64,000 bases of DNA, taken from assembly GCA_015060555.1 (NCBI GenBank), contig SUYG01000015.1, positions 43,743 through 107,742 on the forward strand. Reading direction: 5' to 3'. This DNA comes from Physcousia sp015060555. GTDB taxonomy: Bacteria > Bacteroidota > Bacteroidia > Bacteroidales > Bacteroidaceae. The position numbers were made by a program, and so were the translations under genes. Below are positions 58,960 to 64,000 of this stretch, in pieces. The notes beneath the pieces are model-generated. The model was not told where the DNA came from. It did no database searches and saw nothing but the letters and a program-made list of their open reading frames with translations. The stretch's first letter is position 1, and each line of letters begins with the position of its first letter.

Positions 58960-59559
58960 TTAATCAATGCCGATGATGCGGCGGGCATTGATGAAGCGAC
59001 GGGTCCAGTAGGCATCGCTTGAAGAGTCAATGCGGACACCGCGCGAGGTGCTGGCATGGATGAAGCTGAAGGTGTTGTCCTCGGCATTGACATCGGTGAC
59101 GATGCCTACGTGGTTGACGGCTTTGCCGCCACGGCCGAAGAAGACGAGGTCGCCGGGGAGCATCTGGCTGACGTCGGTGATGGCTTCGCCCTGTGTGTGC
59201 TGCTCCTGTGAAGAGCGCTTCAGGCTGATGCCTAAACGCTGGAAGACATAGCTTGTGAAGCCGGAGCAGTCGAAGGCCTTAGGACCTATGCTGCCACGAC
59301 GGTAGCGCGCGCCGATATGGTTCTTGGCGGTGGCGATGAGGTCGCGGGTGATGGTGGCTGTTATCTTGTCGGCGAAGGCGCTGACGGCGGGCGTGGTGCC
59401 GGCGATGGGCGCTGTGCGCAGCATCTCTCTCATGCTATGTTGTGTGGCAGCGTCGAGGACCACGGCATCGGGCTGTGTGGCAGCAACACGATGCCGCAAG
59501 GGACCTTTGGCAAATCCCACACTGCTCAGGCATAGTAAGATGATGATATACTTTTTCAT
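58960..59559 (-). CDS. Secreted NlpC/P60 family peptidoglycan hydrolase
   Basis: 199 aa from ATG at 59559 (MKKYIIILLCLSSVGFAKG, a signal peptide); the longer frame upstream lacks one. The C-terminal NlpC/P60 domain has Cys98 in KAFDCSGFTSYVF and His150 in AVNHVGIVTD. The N-terminal 70 residues are a spacer without a binding module. Such enzymes cut D-Glu-DAP bonds in peptidoglycan. An MreB-like or LysM anchor is absent. A promoter motif and a partial GC-rich repeat lie upstream. Confidence 0.88.
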   Translation of the reverse strand: MKKYIIILLCLSSVGFAKGPLRHRVAATQPDAVVLDAATQHSMREMLRTAPIAGTTPAVSAFADKITATITRDLIATAKNHIGARYRRGSIGPKAFDCSGFTSYVFQRLGISLKRSSQEQHTQGEAITDVSQMLPGDLVFFGRGGKAVNHVGIVTDVNAEDNTFSFIHASTSRGVRIDSSSDAYWTRRFINARRIIGID

Positions 59560-59582
59560 AACCTTTTTGGCGTCGTGAATAT

Positions 59583-59600
59583 CCCTCAAAGGAGGGGCGT
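59583..59600 (-). repeat. Partial GC-rich element upstream of the NlpC/P60 gene
   Basis: The minus strand reads CGCCCCTCCTTTGAGGGA, matching the inner part of the left end of the murD element. It lies in the mRNA leader between promoter and start. Confidence 0.5.
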
Positions 59601-59617
59601 TATCCGGTAAGTCGCCG

Positions 59618-59625
59618 CAAAGGTA
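59618..59625 (-). promoter_or_regulatory. Promoter -7 element for the NlpC/P60 gene
   Basis: The minus strand reads TACCTTTG, directly after the T-run of the cysS terminator. Confidence 0.65.
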
Positions 59626-59627
59626 CG

Positions 59628-59713
59628 AAAAAAAGACGGAGTGACGATGGGCATTGACATTTTATGTGTATTTTTAACACTATTAATTGTCTTATGTCAA
59701 TCGTCACTCCGTC
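59628..59713 (-). terminator. Long terminator hairpin after cysS
   Basis: On the minus strand GACGGAGTGACGATTGACAT pairs with ATGTCAAT-gccc-ATCGTCACTCCGTC (20 bp with a 4-5 base bulge). The loop of about 32 bases contains a GTGT/ACAC mini-hairpin. Seven T follow. Confidence 0.85.
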
Positions 59714-59719
59714 AGGGAG

Positions 59720-61276
59720 TTACTTATTCAGTGTCCATGTGGCACCATCCTTGCCGTCCTTGATTTCGAAGCCGAGGGCGTTGAGTTCGTTGCGGATCTT
59801 GTCGCTCGTGGCCCAGTCCTTGTTGGCTTTGGCGATGGCGCGCTGTTCGAGGAGCATATCGACGACATGGCCGAAGGCCTCCTCGCGGGCACTGGCCCCG
59901 CTCCCCGCTCCGCTCGTTGAGAGTTGAGCGTTGAGCGTTGAGAGTCCGAGGATGTCCTCGGCGAAGAGGTGCATGGCAGAGGAGAGTTCCTCGAAGTCCT
60001 CGGCAGAAATACTCGGGGCAACGGAGCCCTCCCCCCCACGGGGGGAGCGGGGAGCGGGGCTGCTGATGAGTTTATTAATTGTCGAGCAAGCCTCAAAGAG
60101 GTGGCTGATGACGGTGGGGGAGGCGAGGTCGTCGTTCATGGCGTCGTAGCACTTCTGGCGCAGCTCGCTGGCGACCTTGTGCGTCTCGGCATCGCTCTCG
60201 GCGGCGGGTGTGATGCGCTTGAGGTCGGCGATGGCGGTCATCAGGCGCTGCAGGCCCTTCTCGGCAGCCTGTAGGGCTTCGTTGGAGAAGTCCACGGTGC
60301 TGCGGTAGTGCGCCTGCAGGATGAAGAAGCGGATGGTCATGGGCGAATAGGCCTGCGAGAGCTTCTCGTGGGAGCCGGTGAAGAACTCGTTGAGGGTGAT
60401 GAAGTTGCCCAGGGACTTGCCCATCTTCTGGCCGCCGATGGTGACCATGTTGCAGTGCATCCAGTACTTCACCATGTCGTCGCCCTGACTGGCCACGGCC
60501 TGCGCTATCTCGCACTCATGGTGCGGGAAGACGAGGTCCATGCCGCCGCCGTGGATGTCGAAGTGGTTGCCCAGGTACTTGCGGCCCATGGCCGTGCACT
60601 CGCAGTGCCAGCCGGGGAAGCCGTTGCTCCAGGGCGACGGCCAGCGCATGATATGTTCGGGCTGTGCGCACTTCCAGAGGGCGAAATCCACCTGGTTGTG
60701 CTTCTCGCTCTGGCCGTCGAGCTCGCGGCTGTTGTTGATGACGTCGGTGAGGTTGCGGCCGCTGAGTTTGCCGTACTGATGCTTTTCGTTGTATTTCTCC
60801 ACGTCGAAATAGACGCTGCCCTGGCTCTCGTAGGCGTAGCCGTTGTTGAGAATCTCCTTGACGAGTTCTATCTGCTCGATGATATGTCCTGTGGCGTGGG
60901 GCTCGATGCTGGGCGGCAGGCAGTTGAGGGCGCGCATGGCATCGTGGAAGCGGTTGGTGTAGTACTGTGCCACCTCCATGGGTTCCAGCTGTTCCAGGCG
61001 TGCCTTCTTGGCAATCTTATCCTCGCCCTCGTCGGCATCGTGCTCGAGGTGTCCCACGTCGGTGATGTTGCGCACATAGCGCACCTTGTAGCCGATGTGC
61101 TGCAGGTAGCGGAACAGGAGGTCGAAGGTGATGGCGGGACGGGCGTGGCCCAGATGTGCATCGCCATAAACGGTGGGACCGCAGACATACATGCCCACGC
61201 GGCCCGGAACGATGGGGCGAAACAGCTCTTTCGTTCTACTCAACGTGTTATATAGCAACAAATTTTGCTCGCTCAT
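59720..61276 (-). CDS. cysS: Cysteinyl-tRNA synthetase
   Basis: 518 aa, about 30 or more longer than I expect for relatives. The HIGH-like motif is DAHLGHARPAI near residue 37, zinc ligands are YVCGPT, WHCECTAMG and HHECEIAQ, and the KMSKS-like motif is KMGKSLGN near 272. Two repeat-derived in-frame insertions sit in the C-terminal helical region. SPAPRSPRGGEGS comes from a GC-rich element at 60026-60060. LSTLNAQLSTSGAGSGAS comes from a 7-bp tandem array plus a second element at 59895-59946. The surrounding sequence (SAEDFEELSSAMHLFAEDILGL and EEAFGHVVDMLLEQRAIAKANKDW) is normal. It is the last gene of purE-ispG-cysS. Confidence 0.95.
   Translation of the reverse strand: MSEQNLLLYNTLSRTKELFRPIVPGRVGMYVCGPTVYGDAHLGHARPAITFDLLFRYLQHIGYKVRYVRNITDVGHLEHDADEGEDKIAKKARLEQLEPMEVAQYYTNRFHDAMRALNCLPPSIEPHATGHIIEQIELVKEILNNGYAYESQGSVYFDVEKYNEKHQYGKLSGRNLTDVINNSRELDGQSEKHNQVDFALWKCAQPEHIMRWPSPWSNGFPGWHCECTAMGRKYLGNHFDIHGGGMDLVFPHHECEIAQAVASQGDDMVKYWMHCNMVTIGGQKMGKSLGNFITLNEFFTGSHEKLSQAYSPMTIRFFILQAHYRSTVDFSNEALQAAEKGLQRLMTAIADLKRITPAAESDAETHKVASELRQKCYDAMNDDLASPTVISHLFEACSTINKLISSPAPRSPRGGEGSVAPSISAEDFEELSSAMHLFAEDILGLSTLNAQLSTSGAGSGASAREEAFGHVVDMLLEQRAIAKANKDWATSDKIRNELNALGFEIKDGKDGATWTLNK
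59895..59946 (-). repeat. GC-rich half element plus 7-bp array inside cysS
   Basis: GCCCCGCTCCCCGCTCC (59895-59911) adjoins about four copies of the heptamer CTCAACG/CTCAACT (59914-59946, minus-strand sense). Together they encode about 18 extra residues. Confidence 0.75.
60026..60060 (-). repeat. GC-rich palindromic element inside cysS
   Basis: CTCCCCCC-CAC-GGGGGGAG hairpin followed by CGGGGAGCGGGGC. In cysS sense it encodes SPAPRSPRGGEGS, the same peptide as the purE tail (SPRSPRGGEG). Confidence 0.85.
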
Positions 61277-61329
61277 AGTGCTATTGTTTAATGGAAACTT
61301 TTATTTTTCACTTTTCATTCTTTCATTTT
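61277..61329 (-). repeat. Heptamer-type repeats in the ispG-cysS spacer
   Basis: TTTTCAC, TTTCATT and TTTTCACT-like words (plus-strand view) repeat through the 53-base spacer and into the end of ispG. Confidence 0.6.
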
Positions 61330-62583
61330 TCACTCCATCTTCTTTCCATCCTCTTCGATGATGGAAAGAAGATGAGCTACCGCTTCTTCCTCCGGGATAT
61401 TCTTTTCCACACATTCTTTTCCGCGATAGAGGCTGACCTTGCCGCGGGCGGCACCGACATAGCCGTAGTCCGCATCGGCCATCTCACCCGGACCGTTGAC
61501 GATGCAGCCCATGATGGCTATCTTCAGCCCTGCGAGGCGCTGGGCCAGCGCAGGGTCTGCGCTGCCAGCCTGCTCGAAGGCAGCCTTGACGCGCTGGATG
61601 GTGGCGGGCAGGTCGTAGAGCGTGCGGCCGCAGCCGGGACAGGAGATGAACTCCGTCTTGGTGGTGCGCAGGCGCGCGGCCTGCAGCAGGGCGTAGGCCA
61701 CCGGAATCTCGTTCTCGGGCGGCTCGCTGAGGCTGACGCGGATGGTGTCGCCGATGCCGTCGATGAGCAGGGCACCGATGCCCACGGCACTCTTCAGGCG
61801 GCCGTCCTCGCCCTCGCCGGCTTCCGTGACGCCGAGGTGCAGGGGGAAGGTCATGCCTTCGGCCTCCATGGCGCGGCACAGCAGGCGCACGCTCTCCACC
61901 ATCACCACGGTGTTGGAGGCTTTGATGCTGACGACGACATTCAGGAACTGCTCCTTCATGCACACACGCAGGAACTCCATGCACGACTCCACGATGCCGG
62001 CGGGCGTGTCGCCATAGCGCGACATGATGCGGTCGGAGAGCGAGCCGTGGTTCACGCCGATGCGTACGGCGGTGCCATGCTCGCGGCAGATGTTGAGGAA
62101 GGGCACGAGGCGGTCCTCAATCTTGCGGAGCTCGGCGGCGTACTCCTCGTCGGTATATTCCAGCTTCTTGAACTTACGCGCAGCATCCACGTAGTTGCCG
62201 GGGTTGATGCGCACCTTCTCGCAGTAGCGGGCGGCCACGTCGGCCACGGCGGGGTTGAAGTGGACGTCGGCCACCAGGGGCACGTCGCACCCTGCGGCGC
62301 GCACGCGCTCACGGATGACACGCATGTTCTCCGCCTCGCGCACGCCTTGCGTGGTCAGGCGCACCAGCTCACCGCCTGCCTTGGCGATGGCCAGGATCTG
62401 CTGCACGCAGCCGTCGGTGTCTAAGGTCGATGTTGTGCACATCGACTGCACGCGCACGGGGTTGTCGCCGCCGATGCCGATATTGCCGACACGTACTTCG
62501 TGGGTGGGGCGTCTTCTAGCCCCGCTCCCCGCTCCCCCCGTGGGTGGGAGAGCTGCGTTACTGCTTGTATTGCTATGATTCAT
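61330..62583 (-). CDS. ispG: 4-hydroxy-3-methylbut-2-enyl diphosphate synthase (IspG)
   Basis: 417 aa. It converts MEcPP to HMBPP in the MEP isoprenoid pathway with a [4Fe-4S] cluster. The TIM barrel contains VRVQSMCTTSTLD and PLVADVHFNPAVAD; cluster ligands are in FISCPGCGRTLYDL and GCIVNGPGE. No large central domain lies between barrel and cluster domain, although most Bacteroidetes IspG proteins, as I recall, are about 600 aa with one. Residues 1-23 (MNHSNTSSNAALPPTGGAGS) derive from a GC-rich element. It starts 37 bases after purE. Confidence 0.93.
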   Translation of the reverse strand: MNHSNTSSNAALPPTGGAGSGARRRPTHEVRVGNIGIGGDNPVRVQSMCTTSTLDTDGCVQQILAIAKAGGELVRLTTQGVREAENMRVIRERVRAAGCDVPLVADVHFNPAVADVAARYCEKVRINPGNYVDAARKFKKLEYTDEEYAAELRKIEDRLVPFLNICREHGTAVRIGVNHGSLSDRIMSRYGDTPAGIVESCMEFLRVCMKEQFLNVVVSIKASNTVVMVESVRLLCRAMEAEGMTFPLHLGVTEAGEGEDGRLKSAVGIGALLIDGIGDTIRVSLSEPPENEIPVAYALLQAARLRTTKTEFISCPGCGRTLYDLPATIQRVKAAFEQAGSADPALAQRLAGLKIAIMGCIVNGPGEMADADYGYVGAARGKVSLYRGKECVEKNIPEEEAVAHLLSIIEEDGKKME

Positions 62584-62660
62584 AAGAAGATTCTATAATA
62601 AATGCAAAATTCACCCTTATTAGAGGCCCTCCCCCCCACGGGGGGAGCGGGGTGAGGGGC
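62518..62660. mobile_element. MITE-like inverted pair spanning the purE end and ispG start
   Basis: 62518-62552 (AGCCCCGCTCCCCGCTCCCC then GTGGGTGGGAGAG) and 62626-62660 (GGCCCTCCCCCCC then ACGGGGGGAGCGGGG) are inverted copies of the GC-rich element, 73 bases apart. The interior contains the purE stop and the ispG ATG. ATGAATCATA at the ispG start is identical to the murD start inside the comparable element at 49714-49868. Confidence 0.7.
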
Positions 62661-63159
62661 ATTTAAACTTATACTTCACAGCTGCCAGCTCCTCATTGGC
62701 TTTCACAATCTTCTGCGCCAGACCTTTCTTGTAGTCGCGCATCCGCCCAGCCAGGGCCTCGTCGGTGAGGGCCAGCATCTCGCAGGCCAGCACGGCAGCA
62801 TTCTGTGCACCATTCACGCCGACGGTGGCCACGGGGATTCCGGGAGGCATCTGCACGATGGAGAGGAGGGCGTCGAGGCCGTCGAGCATCCCCTTGATGG
62901 GTACGCCGATGACGGGCAGCGTGGTGTTCGCCGCGATGACGCCGGGCAGCGCTGCTGCCATGCCTGCAGCGGCGATGATGACTTTCAGGCCGCGCTCTTC
63001 AGCCTCGCGGGCGAAGCTTTCCACCTCGGAGGGTGTGCGGTGGGCGGAAAGGGCATTCATCTCAAACGGCACTTCCATGTCGTCGAGGAACTTGGCAGCT
63101 TTCTCCATGACCGGCAGGTCGCTGGTGCTGCCCATGATGATGGAAATGAGAGGGGACAT
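62620..63159 (-). CDS. purE: N5-carboxyaminoimidazole ribonucleotide mutase
   Basis: 179 aa class I PurE. It moves the carboxyl group from N5-CAIR to CAIR in purine synthesis. The active-site motifs are IIMGSTSDLPVM, NALSAHRTPS and IAAAGMAAALPGV, with GVPIKGMLDGLDALLSIVQMP behind them. The normal end is around VKYKFK; the last residues CPSPRSPRGGEGL come from a GC-rich element that also supplies the stop codon region. It leads the purE-ispG-cysS group, with a promoter motif at 63224-63231. Confidence 0.95.
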   Translation of the reverse strand: MSPLISIIMGSTSDLPVMEKAAKFLDDMEVPFEMNALSAHRTPSEVESFAREAEERGLKVIIAAAGMAAALPGVIAANTTLPVIGVPIKGMLDGLDALLSIVQMPPGIPVATVGVNGAQNAAVLACEMLALTDEALAGRMRDYKKGLAQKIVKANEELAAVKYKFKCPSPRSPRGGEGL

Positions 63160-63164
63160 GATTG

Positions 63165-63217
63165 GGTTTATGGTTGATGGTTGATGGCCTTATTCGTCAT
63201 TCGTCATTCGTCATTTT
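63165..63217. repeat. Heptamer repeats upstream of purE
   Basis: Plus-strand words GGTTGAT (three copies in a row) and TTCGTCA (three copies) with 7-base period lie in the purE leader. Confidence 0.75.
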
Positions 63218-63223
63218 ACACGG

Positions 63224-63231
63224 CAAAGGTA
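63224..63231 (-). promoter_or_regulatory. Promoter -7 element for purE-ispG-cysS
   Basis: The minus strand reads TACCTTTG, about 65 bases before the purE start. Confidence 0.65.
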
Positions 63232-63294
63232 CGGGCTTTTTGTGGAATAGCCAAAAAAAAGAAGGAAATAGGGGGCTGTATCGCAGAAAGTTTG

Positions 63295-63302
63295 TATTTT
63301 TG
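63295..63302 (+). promoter_or_regulatory. Promoter -7 element for the phosphopantetheinyl transferase gene
   Basis: TATTTTTG ends 8 bases before the start codon, predicting a very short leader. Confidence 0.6.
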
Positions 63303-63310
63303 CAGCCGTT

Positions 63311-63874
63311 ATGCTCTACGTCAACGACCATCTTCAAGACTTCGACCTCGCCCTGGCACTACAGCAGCTTTCAGGGCAGCGACGGGAACAGGCACTGAAG
63401 TACAGATATGAAATGGGACAGCGCACTTGTGCTGCCGCCTACCTCTTGCTGTGCAGGGGATTACGCGAGGAATATGGCATCACGGAGCTGCCCATCTTCG
63501 AGTACGGCGAACACGGGAAACCCTCTATTCTGGGACATCCCGAGATTCATTTCAATCTTAGCCATTGTCGCGAGGCTGCCGTCTGCATCATCAACGATCG
63601 CCCCGTTGGCGTGGATGTCGAGTCGGTGCGCCCGTTGAAGAATTCACTTGCTGAATACACGATGAACGATGCTGAGTTGGAGGAAATCCGTCAAGCCGCT
63701 AATCCCGCTCTGCAGTTCACGCGATTCTGGACGATGAAGGAGGCGTTACTGAAGCTGACGGGCGAGGGTATCAACAATCATTTGAAAAATGTTCTTCACA
63801 GGTCGGATGTCATTTTCGAGACCACCGTGGCCCCCGACATCCGTTACGTGATTACGCACTGCCGCTTCCTGTAA
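63311..63874 (+). CDS. 4'-phosphopantetheinyl transferase superfamily protein (Sfp-like)
   Basis: 187 aa. It transfers the phosphopantetheine arm from CoA to carrier-protein serines. Family motifs are KPSILGHPEIHFNLSHCREAAVC (about residue 73), PVGVDVESVRP with the magnesium-binding Asp and Glu (about 97), and FTRFWTMKEALLKLTGEG (about 136). Its length lies between the Sfp-type and AcpS-type enzymes, as in other Bacteroidetes. It is divergent from purE. No carrier-protein or synthase gene is nearby, so it may serve the housekeeping acyl carrier protein. Confidence 0.88.
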   Translation: MLYVNDHLQDFDLALALQQLSGQRREQALKYRYEMGQRTCAAAYLLLCRGLREEYGITELPIFEYGEHGKPSILGHPEIHFNLSHCREAAVCIINDRPVGVDVESVRPLKNSLAEYTMNDAELEEIRQAANPALQFTRFWTMKEALLKLTGEGINNHLKNVLHRSDVIFETTVAPDIRYVITHCRFL

Positions 63875-64000
63875 GCCTTCTGCCACGTGTGCGCAGCGCC
63901 TATATTAAATATAATAAATGTACGCGCGCGAGGCGTTTTGACCTATATCAAGAATGCGTAAAAAGTTCAATAAAATTGCGAAGTTTTTTGTCGAAACGCT

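Noticed and set aside
59895..60060. A MITE pair inside cysS like those at murD and purE/ispG
   Set aside because: The sequence between the two inverted copies encodes normal conserved CysS residues, so two separate insertions explain it better.

Overview
The window looks like chromosome of a Bacteroidales bacterium, most likely Prevotellaceae (Prevotella, Segatella or a relative). The evidence is the Bacteroidetes promoter -7 motif TAnnTTTG in front of many genes, the near absence of Shine-Dalgarno sites, family-typical proteins (PASTA-tailed FtsI, DUF4292 lipoprotein, GlsA/GlsB, MraY with NMNDGMDGM, WbqC, DUF4369-thioredoxin lipoprotein), T9SS-like C-termini, and pectin-degrading enzymes. 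I saw no rRNA, tRNA, CRISPR array, transposase or prophage genes, and no transcription factor gene.

Layout. 1-11.3 kb: uronate and pectin catabolism (zinc dehydrogenase, UxaB, GH31 glucosidase, a GH16 relic, UxaA, and a GH43-PL10 fusion), interrupted by dgt on the other strand. 11.4-16.1 kb: dut, a TPR lipoprotein, a DUF4292 lipoprotein and an EnvC-like protein. 16.1-21.3 kb: GH43 arabinanase, a candidate structured RNA, nadB and class I fumarase. 21.4-26.8 kb: accessory region with a PIN toxin-antitoxin pair, a structured leader, three secreted proteins and a repeat-rich 770-base spacer. 26.9-35.6 kb: metF, a second candidate small RNA, sufCD-ybeY, a thioredoxin lipoprotein, a methyltransferase-like protein, WbqC and a GH127 arabinofuranosidase. 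35.6-43.0 kb, minus strand: envelope lipids, with glycine-lipid genes glsA-glsB next to an inositol-lipid set (MIPS, HAD phosphatase-like, CDP-alcohol phosphotransferase, nucleotidyltransferase-ATP-grasp fusion). 43.2-58.8 kb: the dcw division and cell-wall cluster from rsmH to ftsZ, without mraZ. 59-63.2 kb, minus strand: NlpC/P60 hydrolase and purE-ispG-cysS. The end holds a phosphopantetheinyl transferase.

Function. The first 11 kb plus the GH43 and GH127 enzymes describe use of pectin and arabinan: pectate lyase and arabinosidases release galacturonate and arabinose, and tagaturonate is reduced to altronate (UxaB) and dehydrated to 2-keto-3-deoxygluconate (UxaA). The middle and right-hand parts are mostly core envelope construction: peptidoglycan precursors, division proteins, and glycine- and inositol-containing lipids.

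The most unusual content is small-repeat DNA. (1) Arrays with an exact 22-bp period carry a dyad-symmetric core in each unit: 11 units at 26535-26776, 4 after ftsZ, 3 with another core at 26267-26332, and 3 inside the HAD gene, where 3 x 22 = 66 bp keeps the frame. (2) A GC-rich palindromic element sits in frame inside uxaB, uxaA and cysS, and occurs as inverted pairs around the start of murD and across the purE/ispG junction, so that it supplies protein termini and start codons. (3) Locus-specific 7-bp tandem repeats fill many spacers directly upstream of genes. These are reported as separate findings.
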